Assembly: GCF_011759505.1 (NCBI RefSeq) | Contig: NZ_JAAOYO010000003.1 | Location: 372,001-436,000, forward strand | DNA length: 64,000 nucleotides | Direction of reading: 5' to 3' | Origin: Curtobacterium salicis | GTDB lineage: Bacteria > Actinomycetota > Actinomycetes > Actinomycetales > Microbacteriaceae | The notes under the pieces: generated by a model | The model's input: only the letters and a program-made list of their open reading frames with translations | Told to the model about the DNA's origin: nothing | Database searches by the model: none | Shown: positions 44,038-53,435 of the stretch, in pieces | How the letters are laid out: each line of letters begins with the position of its first letter | Position numbering within the stretch: the stretch's first letter is position 1 | Position numbers and translations under genes: made by a program

Positions 44038-44113
44038 CCCGCGGAACGCAACGTGGGCGGCACCACGCAACGCGATCGCGTTGCGTGGTGCCGCCCACGT
44101 TGCGTTCCGCGGG
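44038..44113. terminator. perfect 76-base palindrome between convergent genes
   Basis: The 38-base arms (44038-44075 and 44076-44113) are exact reverse complements without spacer, centred on CGCGATCGCG. The element sits 7 bases after the FBP stop and 4 bases after the aldo/keto-reductase stop, so it would end both transcripts. It is far longer than a terminator needs to be and is not of the ACGGGAGGC family. Confidence 0.9.
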
Positions 44114-44117
44114 AGGG

Positions 44118-45104
<987 letters not shown>

Positions 45105-45226
45105 GCGGTGGTCCTTTCGTCTGCAGTCCCGGTGTACTCGCCCTGGGCCGGTCGGAGGGAGGCACTGACCGTGCCCGCCTGGCGGGAATGCACACGACGG
45201 TCGCGGATGCGGGCTTCCACGAACGA

Positions 45227-45269
45227 CGACGGACCCGGTCCGCGCGGGTGCGCGGTGCCGGGTCCGTCG
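45227..45269 (-). terminator. terminator after the small membrane-protein gene
   Basis: CGACGGACCCGG (45227-45238) and CCGGGTCCGTCG (45258-45269) form a 12-bp stem with a 19-base loop, 19 bases past the stop of the minus-strand gene. Confidence 0.7.
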
Positions 45270-45288
45270 GGGTGGTTCGGGCTGGTGG

Positions 45289-45699
45289 TCAGCGCTTGCG
45301 GAAGTACGCGTTCGAGCTGGGGAGGAACATCAGCACGGCGGCGACGATGACCACGATGACGCCGATCGTGCCGACGATGTTGAACGCCGCTGCGATGCCG
45401 AGCACCTGCAGGATCGCGAGGACGAGCAGCACGATGCGGGCCCAGTTCCGGCCGTCACGCATCTTGAACACGATGAAGAGCTGGACGAGCGCGATGATGA
45501 TCGCGAACACGGCGCCGATGGTGACGGCAGCACCGATCGCGGCACCCTGACCTTCGGCCTGCGCCTGGACCTGCGGCGACGACCCGGCACCGATGAAGCC
45601 GAGGACGCCACGGATGATCCCGAGGACGACCGTGACCAGCCAGAGGATGAACGAGACGGTGACGGGCGTCGGACGACCGGTGGCGGAGTTGGTGCTCAT
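45289..45699 (-). CDS. four-segment membrane protein of unknown function
   Basis: The 136-residue protein has a short Thr/Pro-rich N terminus, then four hydrophobic segments ([80 protein letters not shown]). [12 protein letters not shown] loop, common in small actinobacterial membrane proteins, lies between segments two and three. The function is unknown. The ATG at 45699 has a GGAACCCTCC-type context and the family-like start [10 protein letters not shown]. Confidence 0.8.
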   Translation of the reverse strand: MSTNSATGRPTPVTVSFILWLVTVVLGIIRGVLGFIGAGSSPQVQAQAEGQGAAIGAAVTIGAVFAIIIALVQLFIVFKMRDGRNWARIVLLVLAILQVLGIAAAFNIVGTIGVIVVIVAAVLMFLPSSNAYFRKR

Positions 45700-45802
45700 C
45701 GGAGGGTTCCCTTCGTGGCTCGGTGAGCCGGTTGACAGCAGTGAACCTGAACGTAGTCTCCGAAACGGCTGATGTCCGTTCTCCGCGTGGTCGGATCGTG
45801 GC

Positions 45803-46339
45803 GTGAACCTGACCTTCCGGCTCCTGCTGTTGACCCTGCGCGTGCGGCTGTCCCCGCGCCGCCGGCTGTCGCTGTGGGACGAGTCGCGGACCCCGTTCCG
45901 GGTGACGCTCACCGACCTGGACCCGCTCCGACACGTCAACAACGGCAAGTACCTGTCGCTGCTCGACCTGGGCCGCCTGGACCTGATGCTCCGTTCCGGT
46001 GCGTGGCGGGTCTTCGGCGAGCGCGGCTGGTACCCGGTGGTCGCCGCGCAGACGATCACGTACAAGCGGTCGTTGACGCTGGGGCAGCGCTTCGAGCTGC
46101 GCTCGCGGGTGCTCGGTGTCGACGAGCGCGCCGTCTACATGGAGCAGACCTTCGTCCGCCGCGGGGACGTCGTGGCGCGTGCGGTGGTGCAGGCCCGGTT
46201 CCTGCGTCGGACGGGAGGCTCGGTGCATCCCGACGAACTGCTCGCGGCGACCGGTGGGTCGCCTCGGGACCTGACCCTGCCGGAGTGGGTGTCGGCGTGG
46301 GCCGCGGCCGTGCGGGTCAGCGGCGACGGGCGGAGCTGA
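45803..46339 (+). CDS. acyl-CoA thioesterase (hotdog fold)
   Basis: The 178-residue protein has the thioesterase signature FRVTLTDLDPLRHVNNGKYL, with the catalytic Asp and the HVNNGKYLSLLDLGR helix of 4HBT-type hotdog enzymes, plus the paired strand QTITYKRSLTLGQRFELRSR. It probably hydrolyses acyl-CoAs. The GTG at 45803 is followed by a hydrophobic stretch (FRLLLLTLRVRL) that may be a membrane-associating helix. The YdeI-like gene begins 2 bases after its stop, so the two are co-translated. Confidence 0.88.
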   Translation: MNLTFRLLLLTLRVRLSPRRRLSLWDESRTPFRVTLTDLDPLRHVNNGKYLSLLDLGRLDLMLRSGAWRVFGERGWYPVVAAQTITYKRSLTLGQRFELRSRVLGVDERAVYMEQTFVRRGDVVARAVVQARFLRRTGGSVHPDELLAATGGSPRDLTLPEWVSAWAAAVRVSGDGRS

Positions 46340-46341
46340 GC

Positions 46342-46962
46342 GTGGCTGCCGAGATCGAGCCGTTCGTCGTCGCCGACGCCGCCGCCTGGCGTGCCTGGTT
46401 GGACGGGCACGAGGACCTGTCCGACGGCGTGTGGCTGGTCCTCGCGAAGAAGGGCACGACGAGTCCGACGAGCCTGACGTACGCGCAGGCCCTCGACGAG
46501 GCGCTCTGCTCCGGGTGGATCGACGGGTCGAAGCGCGGGCTCGACGCGGCCACGTTCCTCCAGCGGTTCACCCCGCGGCGGAAGGCGTCGCTGTGGTCGC
46601 AGCGGAACGTCGGGCTGGTCGCGGACCTGGTCGAGGCAGGACGGATGCGGCCCCGGGGCCAGGCGGAGATCGACCGCGCGAAGTCCGACGGCCGGTGGGA
46701 CCGGGCGTACGCGGGTGCGGCGACGGCCGAGGTGCCGGCGGACCTCCGGTCGGCGCTCGACCGGGTGCCGGCGGCAGCGGCACTGTTCGCGGACCTCGAC
46801 GCGACGAACCGGTACGCGGTGGTGCACCGGGTGGTGACCGCTCCGAGCCCGACGGCGCGGGGGAACCGGGTGGCGAAGCTGGTCGGGATGCTCGAGCGCG
46901 GTGAGACGCCGTACCCCCGTCCCCGGGTGGACCCTCAGGACCGTGGTGCCGGGGAGGCGTAG
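46342..46962 (+). CDS. YdeI/OmpD-associated family protein
   Basis: The 206-residue protein has the conserved segments GVWLVLAKKGTTSPTSLTY, DEALCSGWIDGSKRGLD and LQRFTPRRKASLWSQRN of the YdeI family (bacteriocin- and peptide-resistance associated in enterobacteria; the biochemical role is unknown). The GTG start lies 2 bases after the thioesterase stop and gives the normal N-terminal length (IEPFVVADAAAWRAWL). Nothing links it directly to the bacteriocin cassette 12 kb away. Confidence 0.88.
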   Translation: MAAEIEPFVVADAAAWRAWLDGHEDLSDGVWLVLAKKGTTSPTSLTYAQALDEALCSGWIDGSKRGLDAATFLQRFTPRRKASLWSQRNVGLVADLVEAGRMRPRGQAEIDRAKSDGRWDRAYAGAATAEVPADLRSALDRVPAAAALFADLDATNRYAVVHRVVTAPSPTARGNRVAKLVGMLERGETPYPRPRVDPQDRGAGEA

Positions 46963-46971
46963 ACCGGGTGC

Positions 46972-47853
46972 ATGACCACTGGCACTGACACCACGAACCG
47001 TCCGGCCGCTTCGTCCGGCACCTTCCGCATCGGCGGGGACCTCGAGGTCAACCGCCTCGGCTACGGCACCATGCAGCTCACCGGCCCGGGCGTGTGGGGA
47101 CCGCCGAAGGACCACGACGAGGCCGTCCGGGTCCTCAAGCGCGCCGTCGAGCTGGGCGTGAACTTCTTCGACACGGCTGACTCGTACGGCCCCTACGTCG
47201 CCGAGGAGCTCCTCAAGGAGGCGCTGCACCCCTACGGCGACGACGTCGTCATCGCGACGAAGGCCGGCCTGACCCGTACCGGCCCGAACGAGTGGCCGCC
47301 GGTCGGCCGCCCGGAGTACCTGCGTCAGGAGGCCGAGATGAGCCTCCGCCGCCTGGGTCTGGAGCGCATCGACCTGTTCCAGCTGCACCGCATCGACCCG
47401 AAGGTCCCGCTGGAGGACCAGATCGGCGAGCTCAAGAAGCTGCAGGACGAGGGCAAGATCCGCCACATCGGTCTGTCCGAGGTCTCGGTCGACGACGTGA
47501 AGGCCGCGCAGGAGATCGCCACGATCGTCTCCGTGCAGAACCTCTACAACCTCACCGACCGGTCGGCCGAGGAGCTCCTCGACTGGTCGGAGCAGCAGGG
47601 CATCGGGTTCATCCCGTGGTTCCCGCTCGCGACCGGTGGCCTGACCGGTGACGACTCGCCGCTGACGGAGCTGGCGAAGCAGAAGGACGCCACCCCGGCG
47701 CAGGTCGCGCTGGCCTGGCTCCTCAAGCGCTCTCCCGTCATGCTGCCGATCCCGGGGACGTCGAGCGTCGACCACCTCGAGGACAACCTGCAGGGCGCGA
47801 CGATCGAGCTGTCCGACGACGAGTTCCAGGAGCTGTCGAAGCTGCACAGCTGA
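46972..47853 (+). CDS. aldo/keto reductase
   Basis: The 293-residue NADPH-dependent reductase has the tetrad Asp/Tyr in [12 protein letters not shown], Lys in [10 protein letters not shown] and His in [10 protein letters not shown], and the nucleotide-binding [14 protein letters not shown] loop. It is distinct in sequence from the reductase at 44118 and closer to the plant/IolS-like group. It begins 9 bases after the YdeI-like gene and may be its operon partner. A strong terminator follows. Confidence 0.93.
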   Translation: MTTGTDTTNRPAASSGTFRIGGDLEVNRLGYGTMQLTGPGVWGPPKDHDEAVRVLKRAVELGVNFFDTADSYGPYVAEELLKEALHPYGDDVVIATKAGLTRTGPNEWPPVGRPEYLRQEAEMSLRRLGLERIDLFQLHRIDPKVPLEDQIGELKKLQDEGKIRHIGLSEVSVDDVKAAQEIATIVSVQNLYNLTDRSAEELLDWSEQQGIGFIPWFPLATGGLTGDDSPLTELAKQKDATPAQVALAWLLKRSPVMLPIPGTSSVDHLEDNLQGATIELSDDEFQELSKLHS

Positions 47854-47866
47854 CGCAGTTCCGATC

Positions 47867-47903
47867 CAGGAGGCTCCCCACCGGTCCGGTGGGGAGCCTC
47901 CTG
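47867..47903 (+). terminator. terminator after the aldo/keto reductase gene
   Basis: CAGGAGGCTCCCCACCGG (47867-47884) and its complement (47886-47903) are perfect 18-base arms about one T, starting 13 bases past the stop. Confidence 0.88.
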
Positions 47904-47943
47904 TCATCCGTTCGGATGATCTCCGCCCAGGCGCTTGCCGACC

Positions 47944-47971
47944 CATACCGAGTATGTGCATACTCGGTATG
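47944..47971. promoter_or_regulatory. PadR operator overlapping the promoter
   Basis: CATACCGAGTATG, two bases (TG), CATACTCGGTATG: 13-bp perfect arms, 38 bases before the padR-type start. A -35-like TTGCCG (47935-47940) and a -10-like CATACT (47959-47964) at 18-base spacing overlap it, so binding would block transcription. This fits autorepression by the PadR protein. Confidence 0.85.
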
Positions 47972-48008
47972 CCCGAGGGGAAGTGCTCCGCCGGGTCGAG
48001 GGGGAACG

Positions 48009-48611
48009 ATGAGCGTTCGCATGGGCGTACTCGCACTGCTGGTGGCCGAGCCGGGCTACGGCTACCAGCTCCGGGGGGAGTTCGAGCACCGCACGGGGGG
48101 CAGCTGGCCGTTGAACATCGGCCAGGTCTACACGACGCTCGACCGGTTGGAGCGCGACGGCCTCGTGGCCCGCGGCGACGCCGACGACGACGGACACGTC
48201 GTCTACACGGCGACCGACGCGGGACGCGAGGCGGTCGACCGCTGGTTCAGCGAACCGGTGCCGGCGAAGCGCGGCCGTGACGAGCTCGCGATCAAGTTCG
48301 CCATCGCGGTCACCGTGCCCGGCGTGGACGTCCAGCGCCTCGTGCAGGTGCAGCGGACCGCGGCGGTCCGGGCGCTGCAGGACCTCACCCGGCTGAAGCG
48401 CACGACGGACCCGGCGACGGAGCTGGCATGGTCGCTCGTCCTCGAGTCGATGGTGTTCCAGGCGGAGTCCGAGGTCCGGTGGCTCGACCACGTCGAGTCG
48501 AGCGTCGCGCGGTACCAGCCGGCTCCCCGAGCGACGGCCGACACCCCAGACGACGAGGACGTGTACGGCAGCGAGCCGACCGGTCGCCGCGGCACGGGAG
48601 CCGTCCGATGA
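48009..48611 (+). CDS. PadR family transcriptional regulator
   Basis: The 200-residue protein has a winged-helix PadR domain (VLALLVAEPGYGYQLRGEFE; QVYTTLDRLERDGLVARG; HVVYTATDAGREAVDRWF) with a C-terminal helical dimerisation part (VesMVFQAESEVRWLDHVES region). PadR proteins repress drug or peptide exporters and are released by the exported compound. It is the first gene of a PadR-ABC-FtsX operon with overlapping junctions, and a perfect operator lies upstream. The ATG at 48009 places the domain at residue 3 as usual. Confidence 0.93.
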   Translation: MSVRMGVLALLVAEPGYGYQLRGEFEHRTGGSWPLNIGQVYTTLDRLERDGLVARGDADDDGHVVYTATDAGREAVDRWFSEPVPAKRGRDELAIKFAIAVTVPGVDVQRLVQVQRTAAVRALQDLTRLKRTTDPATELAWSLVLESMVFQAESEVRWLDHVESSVARYQPAPRATADTPDDEDVYGSEPTGRRGTGAVR

Positions 48612-49339
48612 GCACCGCACCGCTGCTGGAACTCGATGCCGTCGCCGTGCAGTACGGCACCGGCGCGCAGGCTGTGACCGCCCTGGCCGGTGTCGACCTG
48701 ACGATCCGACCGGGCGAGATGGTCGCCGTGATGGGCACCTCCGGCTCGGGCAAGTCGACGCTGCTGTCGGTCGCCGGCACCCTGATGCCGCCGACGAGCG
48801 GCGAGGTCCGCATCGACGGGGAATGGGTGTCCGACCGCCCCGCCCGCGAACTCGCAGCGCTGCGGCGACGGGTGCTCGGGTTCGTGTTCCAGGACTTCAA
48901 CCTCATCCCCTCACTGACCGCGGTCGAGAACGTGGCGCTGCCGCTGGAGCTCGACGGCTGGCGGACCGGGCGTGCACGGAAGGCGGCGGAGCTCGCGCTC
49001 GAGAGCGTCGAACTCGGACACCGTCTGGACGCCTGGCCGGACGACCTCTCCGGCGGGCAGCGGCAGCGAGTCGCCATCGCCCGCGGGATCGTCGGGGACC
49101 GCAAACTCGTCCTCGCCGACGAGCCGACCGGTGCCCTCGACTCGCAGACCGGCGAGGTCGTGCTCCGCATGCTCCGCCGCCACGTCGACTCCGGCGCCGG
49201 CGCGCTGCTCGTCACCCACGACGCCCGGCACGCGGCCTGGGCAGACCGGATCGTGTTCCTCCGCGACGGCCGGATCGTCGACGAGTCGTCGTACGCCGGC
49301 GTCGAGCTGGCGCTGACGGACGCGCAGGACCGGCCGTGA
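48608..49339 (+). CDS. ABC transporter ATP-binding protein (MacB/LolD type)
   Basis: The 243-residue ATPase has Walker A GTSGSGKST, Q-loop FVFQDFNLIP, signature DLSGGQRQRVAIAR, Walker B LVLADEPTGALD and switch His in LLVTHDAR. It belongs to the group that pairs with FtsX/MacB-type permeases for export or envelope peptide handling. The ATG overlaps the PadR stop (ATGA) and its TGA overlaps the permease GTG. The substrate is unknown; PadR control suggests an antimicrobial or stress-related compound. Confidence 0.94.
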   Translation: MSTAPLLELDAVAVQYGTGAQAVTALAGVDLTIRPGEMVAVMGTSGSGKSTLLSVAGTLMPPTSGEVRIDGEWVSDRPARELAALRRRVLGFVFQDFNLIPSLTAVENVALPLELDGWRTGRARKAAELALESVELGHRLDAWPDDLSGGQRQRVAIARGIVGDRKLVLADEPTGALDSQTGEVVLRMLRRHVDSGAGALLVTHDARHAAWADRIVFLRDGRIVDESSYAGVELALTDAQDRP

Positions 49340-52149
49340 GCGAGCGGCTCCGGCGGGACACGCACCGTCCGACGATCCGCACCCGTACCCCGTTCGCCGT
49401 CCGCCCGGCACTGCTGCTGGCCCGACGTCTGGCGTTCGCCCGGCCCGGGCGTGCGGTGCTCGTCGCGGCGCTCATCGGCTTGCCGATCGCCGGTCTGGCC
49501 GCCGGCGGGGTGCTCATCGCGTCGAGCACGCAGAGCACCGAGGACCGGTTGGCCGTCGAGCTCGGGCAGTCCGCGGCGATGCTCGAGGCGAACGGCCCGG
49601 ACATCGCCGGCATGCGGCAGGACCCCGTCGACCGGTACACGTCGACCATCGACGAGAAGAGCCCGCTGCAGCGGTACTACGACCGCCCGGCCACCTCCGA
49701 CGCCGACGCCAGCGCCTTCCCGACACCCGACCTGCTCGGCTCCGTGCCCGACGGTGCCGCGTCGATCCCGGTCCGGCAGGGCACCGCCGTCGTCAGCGGC
49801 CCCCGCGTCCCCGTCACGGTCAACGCCGTCGAGGGCCAGACCTGGGCCGGCGCACTGCAGGGCCACTGGGAACGCATCGACGGCGGCGTCCCGCGGTCCG
49901 GCAACGAGGTCCTCGTCACCCCGGCGACGCTCGACCGACTGCACATCGCGATCGGCCAGACGCTCGAGCTCAACGACCCGGTCCAGCGGCAGGTCACCGT
50001 CGTGGGGACGCTCCGCGACCTGGGGCAGCCCACGTCGAGCCTCGGGGTGTTCGGGGAGTGGGGCGCACTCGGACTCGAGGACGACACGACCGCGCAGGTG
50101 TTCCTGCCCGACCGCAGCGTCACGTGGCCCGAGATCCGGCGGTACAACGACCACGGGATCCTCGTGGAGTCGCGGGCAGTCGTGCTCGACCCACCCTTCC
50201 CGAGCGCGAGCACGCGCGGCTCCGGTTCCCTCATCAGCTACGGCTACGTCGGACTCGCCGGGGTGTTCGCCCTCTTCGAGGTCGGTCTGCTCGCCGCGGC
50301 CGCGTTCCTGGTCAGCTCCCGCGCCGACACCCGGACCCACGCGGTGCTCGCCAGCGTCGGCGGGGACCGGCGGTTCCTGTTCGCCGTGGTGTCCTCGTCG
50401 GGGCTCGTGCTCGGCGCCGTGGGAGCGATCGTCGGCACCGCGCTCGGCATCGTCGGCGGCGTCGTGGCCTTCCACCTGCTCGACTCCGGCGACCGGGCGC
50501 AGTACCCGGGCGTCCACCTGCCCTGGCTCGTGCTGCTCGTCGTGCTGGTCCTGGGCGTCCTGGCCGGATGGGCCGCGTCGCTCGTCGCCGCCCGGAGCGC
50601 CAGCCGGGTCGACGTCGACAGTGCACTCCGCGGCGCGACACGTCCCGCGCCGGTCTCCCGCCGACGCTGGGCAGCCGCTGCCGGTCCGGTGCTCGCCGCC
50701 GTCGGCATCGTGATGACCCTGGCATGCGGCATCGGCGTCCTCGCGCTGAACGCCCGACCGGTGCAGGAGGACCACCTGGCCCTCGTCGTCGGTGCCGGTG
50801 TCGCCCTCGGCCCCTGCCTGGCGCAGCTCGGGGTCGTCCTCGCCGCGCGTCGACTGCTCGGAGCCGTCGCCCGCATCGGTGAACGGTTCGGCCTGCCCGC
50901 CCGGATCGCCGTACGGGACGCCGTCCGCAACCCGGTCCGGACCGTACCGGTGCTCGCGAGCGTGATGAGCGTCGTGTTCGTCGCCACCGTCGTCCTGTCC
51001 TTCACCGCGTCGCAGACCACCCAGAGCAACGAGCAGTACGAGTTCCGGACCGCGACGGGCGTCGGGACGACCGCGGTCACCGACGTCGACGGAGCACCGG
51101 ACGCGGAACTGACCGCCCGTGCAGTGCGGGTCGTGCGACAGGTCGTCCCCGAGGCCCACGTCCGCGTGCTCGGTGCCAGCGTCGAGAACCGCTCGGACGA
51201 CTCCCCGGTCACGCTGCCGGTCGACGTCGACCGACCGGACTGCGCCTCGAGCGGCAGCGGAGCGTGCTCGGCCTGGTTGGTCGCTCCGGACAGCACCAGC
51301 CCGCACGTCCTCACGGGCAGTGCGGACGACCTCGGCATGCTCCTCGGGCACCGGCCCTCGCGCGCGGCGCGTGCCGCACTGGACCGGGGTGACGCCGTCG
51401 CGGTGCGCCCCGAGTTCGTCCACGACGGCGTCGTCCGGTTCGACACCCGCAAGGCGTCGCAGTTCGTGATGTTCGGTCAGCAGCCGACCGGCGAGCCACT
51501 GCACACGTCGACCGTGCCGGCCGTGGTCGAACACACCGACCAGCCGCTGCAGATCGCCGTCTTCCTCACCCCGCAGGGCGCCGCACGGCACGGTCTGGAG
51601 ACCGCGCAGAACTACCTGGTCGGGAGCTTCCCCGACGGCATGTCGACGGAACGCTCCGACACCCTGGCCGCCACCTGGCAGGCGTCCGCCGGGCCCCAGG
51701 CCGACTCCTGGTACCCGTCGTTCACCATCGAGGCCGGACCGCAGGACCCGTTCCGTCCGATCGCCCTGGTCGTCGTCCTGCTCGCCGGCATCGTCACCCT
51801 CGGCGCGACGACGGTCGCGATCGGGCTCGCTCGCGCCGACGGTCGACGCGACGACGAGGTCCTCGACGCGATCGGTGCCTCCCCCGGCATCCGTCGTCGG
51901 GTCTCCACCTGGCAGGCGGCGGTGCTCACCCTGGTGGGTTCGCTGGTCGGCGTCGTCCTCGGGGTCCTGCCGCTCCGCGCACTCACCCTGCGCTTCACCC
52001 CGACGCCGCTCGGCGTCTCGCACCTGCCGTTCGCGCCGGACCCGACGACCCTCGTCGTGCTCGCGCTCGGGCTGCCGGTCCTGGTCACCGCCGGGGTGTG
52101 GACCGTCGCCGGGCGTCGGCGGCGGGTGGCGGTCCGCCGGACGGTCTGA
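49336..52149 (+). CDS. FtsX-like ABC transporter permease
   Basis: The 937-residue membrane protein has an N-terminal membrane segment (AVLVAALIGLPIAGLAAGGV), a large extracytoplasmic domain and a first FtsX block (YGYVGLAGVFALFEVGLLAA onward). After further membrane segments and a second extracytoplasmic domain, a C-terminal FtsX block follows (IALVVVLLAGIVTLGATTVA; VLTLVGSLVGVVLGVLPLRA). The duplicated layout is typical of actinobacterial PadR-linked exporters. The GTG start overlaps the ATPase stop (GTGA). A palindromic element follows the stop. Confidence 0.93.
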   Translation: MSERLRRDTHRPTIRTRTPFAVRPALLLARRLAFARPGRAVLVAALIGLPIAGLAAGGVLIASSTQSTEDRLAVELGQSAAMLEANGPDIAGMRQDPVDRYTSTIDEKSPLQRYYDRPATSDADASAFPTPDLLGSVPDGAASIPVRQGTAVVSGPRVPVTVNAVEGQTWAGALQGHWERIDGGVPRSGNEVLVTPATLDRLHIAIGQTLELNDPVQRQVTVVGTLRDLGQPTSSLGVFGEWGALGLEDDTTAQVFLPDRSVTWPEIRRYNDHGILVESRAVVLDPPFPSASTRGSGSLISYGYVGLAGVFALFEVGLLAAAAFLVSSRADTRTHAVLASVGGDRRFLFAVVSSSGLVLGAVGAIVGTALGIVGGVVAFHLLDSGDRAQYPGVHLPWLVLLVVLVLGVLAGWAASLVAARSASRVDVDSALRGATRPAPVSRRRWAAAAGPVLAAVGIVMTLACGIGVLALNARPVQEDHLALVVGAGVALGPCLAQLGVVLAARRLLGAVARIGERFGLPARIAVRDAVRNPVRTVPVLASVMSVVFVATVVLSFTASQTTQSNEQYEFRTATGVGTTAVTDVDGAPDAELTARAVRVVRQVVPEAHVRVLGASVENRSDDSPVTLPVDVDRPDCASSGSGACSAWLVAPDSTSPHVLTGSADDLGMLLGHRPSRAARAALDRGDAVAVRPEFVHDGVVRFDTRKASQFVMFGQQPTGEPLHTSTVPAVVEHTDQPLQIAVFLTPQGAARHGLETAQNYLVGSFPDGMSTERSDTLAATWQASAGPQADSWYPSFTIEAGPQDPFRPIALVVVLLAGIVTLGATTVAIGLARADGRRDDEVLDAIGASPGIRRRVSTWQAAVLTLVGSLVGVVLGVLPLRALTLRFTPTPLGVSHLPFAPDPTTLVVLALGLPVLVTAGVWTVAGRRRRVAVRRTV

Positions 52150-52150
52150 C

Positions 52151-52200
52151 CACCGGACGGGAGGCGCAGTGCCGTCTGGTGCCGCGCCTCCCGTCCGGTG
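52151..52200. repeat. ACGGGAGGC palindrome, copy 6
   Basis: CACCGGACGGGAGGCGC (52151-52167) pairs with its complement (52184-52200), 17 bp perfect, around a 16-base loop. It starts 1 base after the FtsX stop, between convergent genes, and ends 16 bases before the stop of the minus-strand gene. Confidence 0.88.
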
Positions 52201-52215
52201 CGCGGTCGCGCTCCG

Positions 52216-52500
52216 TCACTCGGTGAGTTTGATGAGCAGCGGCAGGAACAGCCCCGCGAGCCACGACAGCACCAGCACCGAGGCGCCGATCGCCAGGAGC
52301 CGGCGGCGACGGCGCTGCTTCGGGCTCTCCGCGATGCCCCAGACGCCGGCGCGGACGAGCAGGCGGTTCGCCTCGCCGACCAGCCGGCGGACCTCCGGGT
52401 CCTCCATGTCGAGGTCGCCGTTCTCGGCGTGCTCCGCGATCGCGGTGGCCTCGTCGACCGTCAGCGCGGTGTCGCCCGTCGCACGGTCCCTGCGTCGCAT
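52216..52500 (-). CDS. small membrane-anchored protein of unknown function
   Basis: The 94-residue protein has an acidic soluble N-terminal part (TVDEATAIAEHAENGDLDME; PEVRRLVGEANRLLVRAGVW), a basic patch PKQRRRRRLLA and one C-terminal membrane helix (IGASVLVLSWLAGLFLPLLI). I recognise no family. The ATG at 52500 is followed by MRRRDRA. It is divergent from hicA, with a palindromic element between the two starts. Confidence 0.72.
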   Translation of the reverse strand: MRRRDRATGDTALTVDEATAIAEHAENGDLDMEDPEVRRLVGEANRLLVRAGVWGIAESPKQRRRRRLLAIGASVLVLSWLAGLFLPLLIKLTE

Positions 52501-52586
52501 GCGCCCACGGTAGCCCGCGGGTGCCCGGAGGGCCACCGGTGGTGGCGGGCGCCCGCGGCGCGCGCCCGCGGCGCGGTCGCGCCGCA

Positions 52587-52622
52587 CGGGAGGCGCGGGG
52601 CGGTCCGGCACCGCGCCTCCCG
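52587..52622. repeat. ACGGGAGGC palindrome, copy 7
   Basis: CGGGAGGCGCGG (52587-52598) pairs with CCGCGCCTCCCG (52611-52622), loop of 12 bases. Unlike the other copies it lies upstream of both neighbouring genes, between divergent starts, so a simple terminator role does not explain it. It shares 37 identical bases with copy 8. Confidence 0.85.
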
Positions 52623-52683
52623 GAGGCCGTTCCCGACTTGTCAACAGGGGGCTGATGGACACCTCACCCCCCGGTAGATTACG

Positions 52684-52905
52684 ATGATGCCGAAGCCACA
52701 GAAGTACCGGGACGTCGTGAAGGTCCTCCGTGCGAACGGATGGATCTTGCTGCGGTCCGGCAAGGGGTCACACGAGTTGTGGGGTCCGCCGGACGGCTCC
52801 GTGTACGAGGTCGTGAGCAACCACGGTCCCGGTGGCGAGATCAGCGCCGGCGTGGTCGGCAAGCTCCTGCGCAAGCTCCCGACCGCCCCCGACAACTGGC
52901 GATAG
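52684..52905 (+). CDS. hicA: type II toxin HicA
   Basis: The 73-residue HicA mRNA interferase has a dsRBD-like fold: the conserved YRDVVKVLRANGWILLRSG core, catalytic His in GKGSHELWG and the C-terminal GVVGKLLRKLPTAPDNW. HicA cleaves mRNA on overexpression and is held by HicB. No Shine-Dalgarno is visible; a TAGATT box (52675-52680) lies so close that a leaderless message starting at the second ATG (52687) is likely. hicB follows 8 bases after the stop. Confidence 0.9.
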   Translation: MMPKPQKYRDVVKVLRANGWILLRSGKGSHELWGPPDGSVYEVVSNHGPGGEISAGVVGKLLRKLPTAPDNWR

Positions 52906-52913
52906 GAGAGACC

Positions 52914-53318
52914 ATGGCCGACATCACGTACGCAGCCGTCGCGCGGAAGGACGGACGGTGGTGGACCGTCGAGGTCCCCGCGCTCGACGTCACCGGACAG
53001 GCTCGGAGCCTCAGCGAGGTCCAGGACGTGGCGCAGGAGATCGCCGGACTCGTGCTCGACGTCGACCCCACCGAGGTCCGGGTCGAGATCAACGTCGGTC
53101 TGCCCGAAGAGCTCGAGGCCAAGTGGCGGGCGGCACGGGAGCGCGCATCCCGAGCCGCGGCGGAACAACTGGCGGCAGCGGCCGAGAGTCGAGCCGTTGT
53201 CCATGCCCTCCGCGACCAGAAGTGGACCTACAAGGAAGCGGCTGCGGCACTCGGCCTCTCGGAACAGCGCGTGCACCGCATCGAACAGGCGAACGGGCGC
53301 GAACTCACCCCGGCGTGA
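52914..53318 (+). CDS. hicB: HicB-type antitoxin with C-terminal helix-turn-helix
   Basis: The 134-residue protein has an N-terminal HicB fold (ITYAAVARKDGRWWTVEVPA; ARSLSEVQDVAQEIAGLVLD), a linker helix rich in Ala/Arg and a C-terminal helix-turn-helix (YKEAAAALGLSEQRVHRIEQ) for autoregulation. It neutralises HicA and probably represses the pair through the promoter before hicA. AGGAGAG precedes the ATG by three bases, giving strong translation relative to the toxin. The helix-turn-helix differs from the ribbon-helix-helix tail of many HicB proteins. Confidence 0.88.
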   Translation: MADITYAAVARKDGRWWTVEVPALDVTGQARSLSEVQDVAQEIAGLVLDVDPTEVRVEINVGLPEELEAKWRAARERASRAAAEQLAAAAESRAVVHALRDQKWTYKEAAAALGLSEQRVHRIEQANGRELTPA

Positions 53319-53384
53319 GGGCGGATGGCGGGTGCGTGACCCGGCGCGGTCGGGCTGCGCCGGTCCGTACCAGCGGGCCGGCGC

Positions 53385-53428
53385 CGGACGGGAGGCGCGG
53401 GGCGGTCCGGCACCGCGCCTCCCGTCCG
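53385..53428. repeat. ACGGGAGGC palindrome, copy 8
   Basis: CGGACGGGAGGCGCGG (53385-53400) and its complement (53413-53428), 16-bp perfect arms around a 12-base loop, between the convergent hicB and short-chain-dehydrogenase genes. Bases 53388-53424 equal 52586-52622 exactly. Confidence 0.88.
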
Positions 53429-53435
53429 TCAGGGG

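Noticed and set aside
46342..46962. YdeI-like protein as immunity gene of the bacteriocin cassette
   Set aside because: It lies 12 kb away in another operon; the family name comes from unrelated enterobacterial observations.
48385..52023. 1212-codon open frame on the minus strand opposite the exporter operon
   Set aside because: It is the antisense shadow of the ATPase and FtsX genes in very GC-rich DNA. Its translation is low-complexity (Asp/Arg/Gly-rich) with no domain, whereas the plus strand has clear ABC motifs.
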